A stretch of DNA of 64,000 nucleotides from Bacteroidota bacterium (GTDB taxonomy: Bacteria > Bacteroidota > Bacteroidia > B-17B0 > Aurantibacillaceae): assembly GCA_030684395.1 (NCBI GenBank), contig JAUXTT010000004.1, positions 62,001-126,000 on the forward strand, given 5' to 3'. This document shows, in pieces, positions 9,201-18,832 of this stretch. The notes under the pieces are model-generated. The model worked only from the letters and a program-made list of their open reading frames with translations. It had not been told where the DNA came from and made no database searches. Numbering within the stretch: position 1 is the stretch's first letter; each line of letters begins with the position of its first letter. A program made the position numbers and the translations under genes.

Positions 9201-10703
9201 GCAGTTGTAACAGCATTTCCAAACGTAGTTTCTGATTTGATGAAAGGTGTTGAAGGAATTTTGAGAGAGCCATCAGGTTGTTTCGAACAAACTTCCATGA
9301 GCTCTTACCCAAATGCTATGGTGTTGGATTATTTGAAAACATCCAACAGCGATGATGAAAAAACAATTTCCCGTGCAACAGAGTTGTTAGGTAAAGGTTA
9401 TAATCGTTTGATCACTTTTGAAACAAAAGAAAAAGGATACGAGTGGTTTGGTTCAAATCCGGGACATGAAGCTTTAAGTGCATACGGACTAATGCAATTC
9501 AACGATATGAAAAATGTGGGCGCTAATGTGGATCAAAAAATGGTGGGCAGAACGGCTGAATGGTTGATGAGCAGAAAAGATGGTAAAGGTGGTTTCCAAC
9601 AAAATTCAAAAGCACTGGATAATTTCGGTAGAGCAAGCAAAGAGATCACAGATGCTTATATTGTTTATTCATTATCAGAAGCAGGTTATACAGATATTAA
9701 AAAAGAATTTAACGCAGCTTATGATGATGCAGTGAAATCAAAAGATCCTTACACCTTAGCTTTGGTTACAAATGCAGCTTTTAATTTAAAAGAAACGAAA
9801 AAAGCAAGTGATGCGTTAAGTGCTTTGTTGAAATTGCAAGCAAACAACGGAAGCTGGACAGGAACTAAACATTCAATTACCTATTCAACCGGGCAATCAC
9901 TTATTGTTGAAACTACTTCATTGGCAACAATGGCAATGTTGAAAGAAACCAACAAGAATGGCGCCGCAGTGAATAAATCAGTAGAGTGGTTAATTGCAGC
10001 AAGAAACGGAAGTGGAACTTTCGGAAATACGCAGGGAACTGTGTTAGCATTAAAAGCATTAACTGATTTTGCGAAAGCAAGTAAAAAAACAACCGAAGAC
10101 GGAACTATTGTTGTTTATGTAGACGGAAAGAAAGCAGCTGAGAAAAGCTACAAAGCAGGCGATAAAGGAGCGATTGTTTTTGAAGGGATGGAAGAGTTTA
10201 TGAAAGAAGAAGGAAAGCACACTGTTAAGGTAAAATACCTGGGTGTAAAAACTCCACTTCCATACACAGTAGCTGTAAACTGGAATACTTATTTGCCGGT
10301 GAGTAATTCAGAATGCGTTGTTGATCTTAAAACAATAATGGCGGCTAAAACTGCAAACGTTGGAGAGACAGTTCGTTTAACAACAACTATTACAAACAAA
10401 AAGAATGAAGGTATTCCTACTACTATGGTGATAGTTGGAATCCCAGCTGGATTTACGGTTCAGCCATGGCAGTTAAAAGAATTGCAGGAGAAAAAAGCTT
10501 TTGACTATTACGAGATCAAAGGAAACAATGTAGCAATCTACTACCGTTGTATGGCTCCTTCAGCAGTGAAAGAAATTGGTCTGGATTTGAAGGCAGAAAT
10601 GCCGGGAGAATATGACGCTCCTGCCTCTTCAGCATACTTGTATTACACAAATGAATTTAAAACATGGAGCGGGGCAGATAAAGTAACTATTAAAAAATCA
10701 TAA
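6213..10703 (+). CDS. Alpha-2-macroglobulin family protein with thioester-type CxEQ motif
   Basis: 1496 aa; MG2-like start (YIQFDKPMYEPGETIWFSANLL), carboxypeptidase-regulatory-like segment (VTGTVVDANTSKPLSKVKVKVG), thioester motif SGCFEQTS at 9273-9293, followed by TED-like helices. Confidence 0.9.
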   Translation: METSTIKKGLKVGATAILAFSLLAWVTPSRYYQQALENEFIKDLKKKLTSYNEEFPEDRVYIQFDKPMYEPGETIWFSANLLNAKNMQASDKSDILHVDFVNPKGSVERSIKLIAKNGRVAGDFDLDKEALGGMYKIRAYTNWMKNSGEDNVFEKEIQVQDVVLPNLKMKLDFEKKAFGAGDEVIAKLVLNTNENKPLADYKIKLVANLNGQKFIEKAEVTDEEGIKFIKFTLPKDLKTNDGLLNVMIDYNGSTESVSRSIPIVLNKIDLALLPEGGDLVEGLQSNVAIKALNEFGKPADIEGVVLNSKGTKVSTFSSFYNGMGAFNFTPAANETYTVKITKPEGITEVYKMPEVLKRGYVLNVNNTKDGELTATIRTTETEQLSLVAQVRGTIYYSTAIDAKKGDNAIIIPTEKFPVGVAQVTLFDAKGIERAERLSFVNSNNQLQISIETDKEKYLPREKVKLTVRVKDEKGMPAPANVALSVVNDQFLSFADDKTGNILSELLLQQDLKGKVEEPAFYFDKKEEKAEKALDYLLMTSGWRRFTWEQIMKQEKPLITYANEKAIVTGTVVDANTSKPLSKVKVKVGSIGEVVETDENGKFTFKKMDLTSYVTLNFTSTGYSYQSLPVYEYNQNLMVYLYKPVSYPSYTYATGTGNAAGVPKQPSGKGGVRNKNNVPKKAERNDVPANNVMVDNVQMVPQENVANNVAIAEPGVVVKEDEGKVKDVKKGKDKEKKNVLSAKADLNEIALGDLDDDGVFVNDNRNNFFKNGEMAKVVAGKPMQAITYYRAKQFYAPQYEAQENVETRTDFRNTVYWNPNIEVDHTGKKTVEFYMSDDVSSFRTTVEGISNEGTIGRGEKTFFTQLPFGMSTKIPVEVATEDVVSIPLTLTNNTDKPLGGKLSVLAPEALLAVQATPEIQTIMPGKAKTIYLDYKVSDKIGVGDFTVTFKACGLGDAFTQKIRIAPKGFPAGVSFSGQEVEKEYTFSNRNVVRGSLKAVVTAFPNVVSDLMKGVEGILREPSGCFEQTSMSSYPNAMVLDYLKTSNSDDEKTISRATELLGKGYNRLITFETKEKGYEWFGSNPGHEALSAYGLMQFNDMKNVGANVDQKMVGRTAEWLMSRKDGKGGFQQNSKALDNFGRASKEITDAYIVYSLSEAGYTDIKKEFNAAYDDAVKSKDPYTLALVTNAAFNLKETKKASDALSALLKLQANNGSWTGTKHSITYSTGQSLIVETTSLATMAMLKETNKNGAAVNKSVEWLIAARNGSGTFGNTQGTVLALKALTDFAKASKKTTEDGTIVVYVDGKKAAEKSYKAGDKGAIVFEGMEEFMKEEGKHTVKVKYLGVKTPLPYTVAVNWNTYLPVSNSECVVDLKTIMAAKTANVGETVRLTTTITNKKNEGIPTTMVIVGIPAGFTVQPWQLKELQEKKAFDYYEIKGNNVAIYYRCMAPSAVKEIGLDLKAEMPGEYDAPASSAYLYYTNEFKTWSGADKVTIKKS

Positions 10704-10710
10704 TAACAAT

Positions 10711-10803
10711 TTAACCACAAAGAACACAGAGCTTTACACGAAGCACACTAAGAAAAGAAAGTCTTTGTGAACTTTGCGCCTTCTTTGCGCTCTTTGTGGT
10801 TAA
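10711..10803. repeat. Inverted-repeat member of the TTAACCACAAAG...CTTTGTGGTTAA family
   Basis: Perfect 12-bp outer arms 10711-10722 and 10792-10803; related sequence at 36213, 43740 and 47108. Confidence 0.85.
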
Positions 10804-10818
10804 AAAAACGATCAACAT

Positions 10819-11250
10819 ATGAAAACGTTTGTTTATATATTAGCACTTAGTTGCATTAGTCTCTTCTCTTATGCAAGCGGAGAAGATAGTACTAAAACGA
10901 AGTACGACATCAATGATCCACGTAATCCAAATTGTCCTTGTCATAAGTATCAGAAGATAGCTGATGAAGAGTATCAAAAACAAATTGCCAATGAGGATGT
11001 ACAAATGGCAGCAGAGAATGTGAATAAAAGAGTAGTTGTGCTTAGAGAAAACCCTATCGATTTAAACCTGATCTCAGGTTCTGAACTTTATGTAAAAATG
11101 GAAAACAGTTCTGGTAATGAATTGAAAAAGGTAGGAGTAAAGCGTTCTGTTTTTGCAAAGCGTTCAACTATACAACACAAAAGACATTCACCTAAAAAGA
11201 GGAAAGTACGTTTTGGAAAAAAAGATAATTCGAGGTGTACAAAGTGGTGA
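10819..11250 (+). CDS. Hypothetical exported protein
   Basis: 143-aa ORF with signal-peptide-like N-terminus MKTFVYILALSCISLFSYASG and basic C-terminus. Confidence 0.65.
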   Translation: MKTFVYILALSCISLFSYASGEDSTKTKYDINDPRNPNCPCHKYQKIADEEYQKQIANEDVQMAAENVNKRVVVLRENPIDLNLISGSELYVKMENSSGNELKKVGVKRSVFAKRSTIQHKRHSPKKRKVRFGKKDNSRCTKW

Positions 11251-11386
11251 AATGGAACGCTGATGACACACCTGCCCGTCCGTTCAGGTGGGGATTATTA
11301 AGATTGAACTGATTTGTATTAAGTAATGACAGATGTAAATCCTATATCATCAATAATCATATCTGTCAGCGTCATCTGCGTTCTAT
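11251..11386. repeat. Inverted repeat element with embedded CCTGCCCGTCCGTTCAGG palindrome
   Basis: Outer GAACGCTGATGACA / TGTCAGCGTCATCTGCGTTC; inner hairpin TGACAGAT...ATCTGTCA; imperfect palindrome ACCTGCCCGTCCGTTCAGGT at 11270-11289. Confidence 0.7.
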
Positions 11387-12606
11387 TATTCCTCCGCATC
11401 TTCAAGAGATCTCACCCATAATGCATCAGGGCATTGTCCATTTGTCCAAACGCCGGCATAAATGTTCTTTTTGCTTAATGCGAAATAAGTTATGTAGCCG
11501 CAATTATAATCCACTTTGGTATTATGCCTGAAGCCATTATTAAATTCTTTCCAGTTTTCACCATTGTCATTGGAAACAAAAACTCCCATATAATCTCCGG
11601 GAGAAACAAAAAGAGTTTTGCCTGAAACAGCTAAAGCAGAAATACGTTTTGTATTGGGCAACCCATTATTTATTGCCTTCCAGTGATCTCCTTCGTCAAT
11701 TGAAACGAATACTCCGTTATTAGTACCTGCATAAATTGTTTTTCCGTTTATTACAATAGTTTCTATTGTTTTATCTCCATATTGAACAATACCACCTTCG
11801 CCAACATATGCAGTATCTGGAGGAATTTCTATGTGGAGTTTTTTCCAGGTTTTCCCATTGTCTTTTGATCGTTGTAGTTCACTTCCACAATAAGCAAAAA
11901 TGTTTTCTTTTCCGCCAGCAAGCGCAACAGGGTTTCCTGATTTTAATAATCTTTCACCAACGGAAACTTTTGTCCAGTTCTTTCCATTATCAGTACTGGA
12001 AAAAATGGCATAAGGAAGATAAGCGTATAAATTTTTGCCGCTAATAGCAATACTTGAAACCTGCAGGGTATTTGTAATGTACTTTTTAAAATCAGGGTTC
12101 CTGAATTCACTCATGGTTTGATTGTAGAGCTTTGCACTATCTGAATAACCTGCATAAGACTTTTTCCAATAACCTTCTTTGTTTTCTTTTTCCACTGACT
12201 GCGCACAATATAGTTTGTAAGCAGTGGTGTCGAATAAGCCATTGTTGGCAGGCTTCCAGTTTTTGCCATTGTCTTCGGAAATAAATACTCCCGCCCCTCT
12301 TGTTCCGGCAACCATTTTATTGCCACTTACAACAATATCGTTGATTTTGATTGTATCTGGAATTCCGTTTAGCTTGGTTTTTGTCCAGGTAGCTCCTTCA
12401 TCAATTGAAATATACATTCCTGCTTCCTGAGTAAGTGCATAAATATTTTCACCGCTTACAACAACAAATACGATCCCATCCGAAAAATAATTATCGAACA
12501 TATGATGTTCTTTTGATTGAATGGAAGTTGGTTTCCATTTTCCACCGGAATTAAATCCGCAAGAAGATAGAACAACAGCCAATAGTAGAACAGTAAAAAC
12601 CTTCAT
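11386..12606 (-). CDS. Lipoprotein with BNR/sialidase-like beta-propeller repeats
   Basis: Lipobox-like LLLAVVLSSCGF; repeated ISxDxGxxWxxxxxGL motifs (SIDEGATWTKT, SEDNGKNWKPANNGL, SKDNGKTWKKL, SIDEGDHWKAINNGL). Confidence 0.85.
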   Translation of the reverse strand: MKVFTVLLLAVVLSSCGFNSGGKWKPTSIQSKEHHMFDNYFSDGIVFVVVSGENIYALTQEAGMYISIDEGATWTKTKLNGIPDTIKINDIVVSGNKMVAGTRGAGVFISEDNGKNWKPANNGLFDTTAYKLYCAQSVEKENKEGYWKKSYAGYSDSAKLYNQTMSEFRNPDFKKYITNTLQVSSIAISGKNLYAYLPYAIFSSTDNGKNWTKVSVGERLLKSGNPVALAGGKENIFAYCGSELQRSKDNGKTWKKLHIEIPPDTAYVGEGGIVQYGDKTIETIVINGKTIYAGTNNGVFVSIDEGDHWKAINNGLPNTKRISALAVSGKTLFVSPGDYMGVFVSNDNGENWKEFNNGFRHNTKVDYNCGYITYFALSKKNIYAGVWTNGQCPDALWVRSLEDAEE

Positions 12607-12699
12607 TGATCCCTCTTAAAATGATAATGCTAAGTTAATCTTTTGTATTGTTAAAGCAATTGATGAGGTTTTTGTATTTTTGCGATACATTATTCAATT

Positions 12700-13632
12700 A
12701 TGCAAAAGATACTTATTACAGGAGCCAATGGATTGTTGGGGCAGAAATTAGTTTATAAACTAAGAGAAGAGGAGGGTGTGCAGTTAATTGCAACTGCAAG
12801 AGGAGAAAATCGCTTGTTGAATCAGGAAGGATATGAATATTGTTCTCTTGATATTTCGGATGAAAATAATGTAAAAGAAGTATTGGCAAAATATTTACCT
12901 GATGCAATTATCCATACTGCAGCAATGACCAATGTAGATGCCTGCGAGTTGCAACAGGACGAATGTAAAAAAATGAATGTAGATGCGGTGCAATATATTG
13001 TGTCTGCTTTAGAAGGTTTACAAGAAAAAAACGTAAACTATAAACCACATTTATTACACCTCTCAACCGATTTTATTTTCGATGGAACAAAAGGACCTTT
13101 GACAGAAGAAGAAAAACCAAATCCGTTAAGTTATTACGCATGGTCGAAACTGGAAGCGGAGAATATTGTTACTAAAAGTAAATTGAACTGGGCAATTGCA
13201 AGAACAGTACTGGTATATGGCGTAGTTGATAATGCAAGCAGAAGTAATATTGTGCTTTGGGCAAAAAGTAGCTTGGAGCAAAATAAAAACATCAACGTAG
13301 TAAACGACCAATTCCGTACGCCAACCTTAGCAGAAGATCTTGCGGATGGTTGCATTTTAATTTCAAAACAAAAAGCAAAGGGTGTTTACAATATTTCAGG
13401 CCCGGATTTTATGCATATTCTCGAATTAGTAACCCGTGTAGCTGATTTCTGGAAGTTAGACAAATCGTTAATAACACCAAGTACCAGCGAAGGAATTAAA
13501 CAACCTGCAAAACGACCGCCTGTTACGGGTTTCATAATTGATAAAGCCAAAAAGGATTTGGGATACAAGCCTCATAGCTTTGAAGAAGGCCTGGCTTTGG
13601 TGGCTCAACAGTTGAAGGCAGCAGGGAAATAG
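12700..13632 (+). CDS. dTDP-4-dehydrorhamnose reductase-like SDR (RmlD family)
   Basis: Rossmann motif ITGANGLLGQKL, STDFIFDG, YYAWSKLEAE (YxxxK). Confidence 0.88.
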   Translation: MQKILITGANGLLGQKLVYKLREEEGVQLIATARGENRLLNQEGYEYCSLDISDENNVKEVLAKYLPDAIIHTAAMTNVDACELQQDECKKMNVDAVQYIVSALEGLQEKNVNYKPHLLHLSTDFIFDGTKGPLTEEEKPNPLSYYAWSKLEAENIVTKSKLNWAIARTVLVYGVVDNASRSNIVLWAKSSLEQNKNINVVNDQFRTPTLAEDLADGCILISKQKAKGVYNISGPDFMHILELVTRVADFWKLDKSLITPSTSEGIKQPAKRPPVTGFIIDKAKKDLGYKPHSFEEGLALVAQQLKAAGK

Positions 13633-13649
13633 TTTAAAACTATCAAAAT

Positions 13650-15284
13650 TTGAAGAACGCTAAAGAGAAGTGTCAGTTTGCATTAAAAATAGTATTGATC
13701 TATTTGATGAGCCCTGTTTGCATTGCACAGAGTAGCTGTGATTCAATTTCGTTTTATAAAAACGGTAAAATTTCGTATTTAAAGACCAAGGACCACTCTG
13801 CTTATTCAATTTACAAGTGGTATAACAACGGACATATTCAATCCCGAATTAGCAGTAAGAACTATCAGTATTATAGAACCGAGAATTATGAGGATGGGAG
13901 CGTGAAATTTGATACCGCATCAAATAATGCAATGAACTTTTGCGAACACTTTTATGGAAACGGAATATTGCAAAAAAGGATAATTGAATATAAAAGCAAT
14001 TCGTCCTATTTTAAAACTGATCCAACCTATTCGCTTTATCAATTTGACAGTCTTGGTGAAGTTAGTTTAATTATAAAGAAAGATATGGCAGGGAAAGTTG
14101 TCGTAAATGAAAAGTATCCTTTTGAAAAGTTTAAGAAAATAAAAAACCTTGCCGTTTATTATCCTGATAAAAACCTTCGGCAATATGGATATTACAGTAT
14201 AAATAAAACGGGGGATACGTTAAAATCAGGAAGTTGGTTTAGTTTTTACCCAAATGGACAAATTGCAGATGCAGGTTTATATATTAATAATATCCCCTGG
14301 GGCTTGCATTTGCATTACGATTCTTTAGGCAGTATTGTTAACAGGGAATATTTTATTAATGGAAGTGTAACAGAGGCATTCGACTCAAAATTCGTCAAAG
14401 ATCAATCTTTTATTGTAAATCAATATAATGACCGGGACGGAATTGGCAGCTCAATAAATAGTTATGGCAAACCTGTAAGTTATTACTATTACAAAGGGCT
14501 TCAGATTTGTGAAGTTCCCGACTCAAAAAAACAAGAAGACTCGACTTCATCAAAAAAGCTTGTTTTTCCTTTATTTGAATACTACAGTGGATGTGATTAT
14601 TTTATGTCAAATTATTATAAGCCACTTGACTTTCGTGGAGAAACAGAAATGATCTATGGTCAGGTAGCGAATAAATGGGAATATAATGGAAAGGCAAAAA
14701 CCAATTCACATTATGTTGCTAATAATAGATTAACTGGTATTTCAGCCATTAAACAGCTTAAACTTCAATGGCGTGAATACAATGATTCGACTGGTCATTT
14801 GTTTGTGACACTACCTTGTGGTAATCGTATAGAATTAATTGACCGGGAAGTTAAAATAAACGGATATTGGGAGTTTGTCACATCGGATGGGATAAAAATA
14901 TTTGAAGGAAAATATAATGATGGACAAGAAGGGGTATGGATTGAGTATTATTCCCAAAATGGTAATCCACGAATTGTACAAAATGTGGATTATGATGCTC
15001 ACGCAAAAGGAGTTTATAAAGAGTATCATCGAAATGGAAAAAAGAAGATTTCCGGTAAATATAATCGTAACAGAAAGAAAAAGGGTGTTTGGAAAGAATT
15101 CACAGAGGCAGGACAAAAAGTCGGACGTGCCAGATTCATTAACGATTACGAATATGGAATTGTTATTTCAGGAAACGGCGAAATAAAGGAAAACGGGAAG
15201 TCAAAAAGGAGTATTTACCTATATTGGAAAGGAAAAAAATTATTCTCCCCAAAAAGAAAAAACCGACCAATTGAAAAATTTTAA
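13650..15284 (+). CDS. MORN-repeat-containing exported protein (YwqK-like)
   Basis: TTG start; repeated WYNNGHIQSR, FYGNGILQKR, FYPNGQIADAGLY, EYHRNGKKKISGKY units. Confidence 0.75.
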   Translation: MKNAKEKCQFALKIVLIYLMSPVCIAQSSCDSISFYKNGKISYLKTKDHSAYSIYKWYNNGHIQSRISSKNYQYYRTENYEDGSVKFDTASNNAMNFCEHFYGNGILQKRIIEYKSNSSYFKTDPTYSLYQFDSLGEVSLIIKKDMAGKVVVNEKYPFEKFKKIKNLAVYYPDKNLRQYGYYSINKTGDTLKSGSWFSFYPNGQIADAGLYINNIPWGLHLHYDSLGSIVNREYFINGSVTEAFDSKFVKDQSFIVNQYNDRDGIGSSINSYGKPVSYYYYKGLQICEVPDSKKQEDSTSSKKLVFPLFEYYSGCDYFMSNYYKPLDFRGETEMIYGQVANKWEYNGKAKTNSHYVANNRLTGISAIKQLKLQWREYNDSTGHLFVTLPCGNRIELIDREVKINGYWEFVTSDGIKIFEGKYNDGQEGVWIEYYSQNGNPRIVQNVDYDAHAKGVYKEYHRNGKKKISGKYNRNRKKKGVWKEFTEAGQKVGRARFINDYEYGIVISGNGEIKENGKSKRSIYLYWKGKKLFSPKRKNRPIEKF

Positions 15285-16185
15285 AGCAATGAAAACAGTA
15301 TTAGTAATATTATTTGTTTGCCATGCGTTTTTATGTATCGCCCAACCTGGCGACCTCTATAGCAAAAGCAATTCCTTTATTGATTTTAAAGATGCTAAAA
15401 CAAAATTGTTTGGGTTTAAAAATGCAAAAGGGAAAATTGTTGTGCCTGCAATTTATTCTGAAGTAAGTTTTGAAACAACATGGGCTAAGTGGACGGTGAA
15501 AAAAGATTCAATGATTGGACTATATGCATTAGATGGAACTCTGATTTTACAGCCTTTATATAGATGGATAGAACCACACTATGACATGGATAAAGAATAT
15601 ATTGTTGTTTCAAAAGATTTTAGAAATTACGGTCTTACAGATTTGAAAGGGAAGAAGTTGCTCGATTTAAAATACCCTCGCATATTAGATATTTACAAAA
15701 ATTTATTGCTTGTTGGTGAGTCAAATCGGGATAGTATCTATAACAAAATGATAATTGATACTTTGCAGAATGTAATATTAGATGAAAAAATTATTCATGC
15801 AGAGATTTACGGCTTTGTAGAAGATCATTTCTATGACAGCACTGGTAATTTCTACCTTCAGGCAATAAAAAATGAAAAATTTGCTTTGTTTGCAAACACC
15901 GGCAGGCAAATTTCGGACTTTATATATGCGGGATTGTCGCGATCAAGAAGAAGTTTAATAATGGGAAGATTATCTCGTAATGGTGGTAACTGTGGTATAA
16001 TTGATCAGAACAATAAAACAATTATTCCTTTTAAATATAGCTTTGCAGGAGTCTTTGATAACGGTTCTATAAGAGCAGATACAGAAGAGGGCCAATCGTT
16101 CTATTTTAATTCAGAGGGTAAAACTATTTCAGAAGAAGAATTTAAAGTGATAAACGTAAATCATCCTTATTGGAAAACCAATTAA
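15271..16185 (+). CDS. WG-repeat-containing exported protein
   Basis: KLFGFKNAKGKIVVPAIYSEV, MIGLYALDGTLILQPLYRWI, CGIIDQNNKTIIPFKYSFAG; signal peptide MKTVLVILFVCHAFLCIAQ; overlaps the previous ORF by 14 bp. Confidence 0.8.
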   Translation: MKNFKAMKTVLVILFVCHAFLCIAQPGDLYSKSNSFIDFKDAKTKLFGFKNAKGKIVVPAIYSEVSFETTWAKWTVKKDSMIGLYALDGTLILQPLYRWIEPHYDMDKEYIVVSKDFRNYGLTDLKGKKLLDLKYPRILDIYKNLLLVGESNRDSIYNKMIIDTLQNVILDEKIIHAEIYGFVEDHFYDSTGNFYLQAIKNEKFALFANTGRQISDFIYAGLSRSRRSLIMGRLSRNGGNCGIIDQNNKTIIPFKYSFAGVFDNGSIRADTEEGQSFYFNSEGKTISEEEFKVINVNHPYWKTN

Positions 16186-16204
16186 ATAATAGTGTTGATT
16201 GTTA

Positions 16205-17812
16205 TCAAATTACTTCTCCCGCACCATTCATGTCGATAATCTTCTTCATATACTTCACCAATTCTTCTTCCCACTTCCTCTTCTCCCCAATAGCAAAATA
16301 ACTCATGCCCGTTCTTCTGATGAAAAAATCTTCAGGTGTCAAACACATTTCATATTCAATGCAATATTGAATTTGCGCCCTGATTAAAACAGGCAAATCA
16401 CTTTCTTCATTTTTTAGCTGCTCTATGAATTTAAATATTTTTAAAGTGTTTGGTCCATATCTATAAACAAGTGTTTCTGCTTCATTGTTTGATAAACCTA
16501 ATACGTTCCCTTGCTCAATCAATGTTTTCTTTAAGGTCGAAAAACTTTGGTTACTATTTAATTTCCCACCTGCGATGGAAATGTTTGAAGTACTGCATTC
16601 AGAGAGAGTTTTGTTTTCTGTAGAAAGAGTTTTTTTACCAATCAAATCAACAACACGCTCTGCCATTTTTCTATAACCTGTTAATTTACCACCGGCAATA
16701 ATGATCATTCCAGATGCGGATTCAAACATCTCATCTTTACGCGAAATTTCCGACGGACCTTTACCCGGCTTTTTGATCAAAGGTCTCAAACCAGCCCAAC
16801 TTGATTCAATGTCTGTTTCAAGAATTTGATTGTTCGGAAAATAAGCATTACAGCATTTCAATAAATATACTGTGTCTTCCTGGGTAACTTTTGGATCAAC
16901 GAGATCACCATTATAAAATGTATCCGTTGTTCCTATATATGTTTTTCCTTCACGCGGAATAATAAAGATCATTCGCTTATCATGAGTGTCAAAATACAAG
17001 GATTGTTTTACGGGAAGTTTTTTCTGATCAACTACAATGTGAACTCCTTTTGTCAGTTGTAATTTATGTGTTTCCTTTTTTGTTTCCAGATCATCCAATT
17101 CATCTACCCAGGGACCACTTGCGTTTACAACATATTTTGCTTTTATGCTGTACTCTTTCTTTGTGATTTGATCCTGAACGATTGCACCACATATTTTTTC
17201 CTTCTCGTAATTAAAAGAAATTGCTTTCATGTAATTTAAAGCAGTTGCACCTCTATTAACAGCTTCTTTAATCACTTCTATTGTAAGTCGTGCATCATCT
17301 GTTCTGTATTCATAAAATAAAACTCCACCGAGTAAATTATTTTTTTCGAGCAATGGCTCTGCTTTAATGGTTTCTTCTTTGCTTAGTATCTTATGCCATT
17401 CTTCTTTTTTTACTCCGGCAAGCCATTCATAAATCCACATGGCAATGCGAGTAGAAAATTTCCCAAGCGAGCCTCCTTTTACAATTGGCAGGAGCATAGG
17501 TTCGGGCTTAGTTAAGTGCGGAGCATTTCTATGAATGATCTCACGTTCTTTACCGACTTCAGCAACTAATTTAAATTCAAATTGTTTTAAGTAACGTAAC
17601 CCTCCGTGAATGAGTTTGGTTGATCGGCTTGAAGTTCCTGCGGCAAAATCCTGCATATCTATTAATGCAACTTTTAATCCTCTTGCACTTGCATCCAATG
17701 CAATGCCTGCGCCTGTAATTCCACCACCGATAATCAAAATATCAAAAATAGAAGCATTCATCTTCTCAATGATGACTGATCTGTTCTTTGATGAAAAATT
17801 TCCTGAATTCAT
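16205..17812 (-). CDS. glpD: Glycerol-3-phosphate dehydrogenase/oxidase
   Basis: FAD motif DILIIGGGITGAGIALDASARGLKVALIDMQDFAAGTSSRSTKLIHGGLRYL. Confidence 0.95.
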   Translation of the reverse strand: MNSGNFSSKNRSVIIEKMNASIFDILIIGGGITGAGIALDASARGLKVALIDMQDFAAGTSSRSTKLIHGGLRYLKQFEFKLVAEVGKEREIIHRNAPHLTKPEPMLLPIVKGGSLGKFSTRIAMWIYEWLAGVKKEEWHKILSKEETIKAEPLLEKNNLLGGVLFYEYRTDDARLTIEVIKEAVNRGATALNYMKAISFNYEKEKICGAIVQDQITKKEYSIKAKYVVNASGPWVDELDDLETKKETHKLQLTKGVHIVVDQKKLPVKQSLYFDTHDKRMIFIIPREGKTYIGTTDTFYNGDLVDPKVTQEDTVYLLKCCNAYFPNNQILETDIESSWAGLRPLIKKPGKGPSEISRKDEMFESASGMIIIAGGKLTGYRKMAERVVDLIGKKTLSTENKTLSECSTSNISIAGGKLNSNQSFSTLKKTLIEQGNVLGLSNNEAETLVYRYGPNTLKIFKFIEQLKNEESDLPVLIRAQIQYCIEYEMCLTPEDFFIRRTGMSYFAIGEKRKWEEELVKYMKKIIDMNGAGEVI

Positions 17813-17848
17813 ATAGGTTTGCGGAAGCGATTACTTGTGTACGAAAGT

Positions 17849-18706
17849 TTAGCTGAAGAGTTCACTTACTACTTTTATTGCCCGATTGGGGTAATCAGTT
17901 ATGATGCCATCAACACCCAAGTTTATTAGATGAATCATGTCTGCAGATTCGTTTACTGTCCATGGAATGAGTTTCACATTGAGTTTTTTTAATTCATTGA
18001 TTAACTCTTCATTAATTAGAATAAATTCCGGACTATAAATGGGTGGAACAAAGCCAAGCCGTTTTAAATTAATCTCTAAATTATCATTATTCTCAACAAG
18101 TAAGGCTAAAGTAATCTCAGGGTGTTTTTTGTTTAATTCCTGTAAGATTCGCACATCAAATGATTGTAATACACACCGATCCAACACATCATGCTTTATA
18201 AGTTCATTATATACCAATTCAACAAAGGTTTTTGGATTGGGATTAAAAATGCCGTCCTCCGGTTCTTCACTTTTGATCTCGATAGTATAATTTATAGGAG
18301 GAAGTTCGTTCGTTAAAGTGAAGGCTTCTATAGTGGAGATCACTTCGCCCAACAAAGGTTTGTATTCAGGAATGGCTTTTTGAGTTGGGAAGTTTAGATT
18401 CCCACGTTTACCACAATCATATTTACGGATCTCTTCATAATCCATTTTGTAGAGATTATACTTTTCCTTAGAATTGGGTTCAACGGTTATTCCATCCGGT
18501 CTTGTACAAAACTCCTCATTCATCCAGGCTTCGTGCGAAACAACTACCTGATTATCTTTAGAAATTACCACATCCAGTTCCAAAGCATCTACGCCTAATC
18601 TGACAGCTTCAACAAAAGAACTCAGCGTATTCTCAGGAAATAGCCCACGTGCTCCCCGGTGGCCGATAATGTTTATTTCTTTAGTTTTTGGAGCTGAGAG
18701 TCCCAT
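17849..18706 (-). CDS. Glycerophosphodiester phosphodiesterase
   Basis: NIIGHRGARGLFPENTLSSFVEAVRLGVDALELDVVISKDNQVVVSHE, GDPD signature. Confidence 0.95.
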   Translation of the reverse strand: MGLSAPKTKEINIIGHRGARGLFPENTLSSFVEAVRLGVDALELDVVISKDNQVVVSHEAWMNEEFCTRPDGITVEPNSKEKYNLYKMDYEEIRKYDCGKRGNLNFPTQKAIPEYKPLLGEVISTIEAFTLTNELPPINYTIEIKSEEPEDGIFNPNPKTFVELVYNELIKHDVLDRCVLQSFDVRILQELNKKHPEITLALLVENNDNLEINLKRLGFVPPIYSPEFILINEELINELKKLNVKLIPWTVNESADMIHLINLGVDGIITDYPNRAIKVVSELFS

Positions 18707-18785
18707 TGCAGACCGGATTTCTTTCCCGAATTTAGCTCTAAATTTGATTGAAGCGTTAAAAATCAGCTATTTTCCTCTGAAATTC

Positions 18786-18815
18786 TTTGTTAAATTCATT
18801 TTTTATGTATCTTTG
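18786..18815 (+). promoter_or_regulatory. Bacteroidota-type promoter for yceD-rpmF-plsX-fabH-acc cluster
   Basis: TTTG (18786-18789), 18-nt spacer, TATCTTTG (18808-18815), 17 nt upstream of the yceD start. Confidence 0.6.
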
Positions 18816-18832
18816 CATCCCTTTTTGGAGAA

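Noticed and set aside
11766-12044. 92-aa plus-strand ORF inside the BNR-repeat lipoprotein gene
   Set aside because: Antisense shadow ORF without start context or domain similarity.
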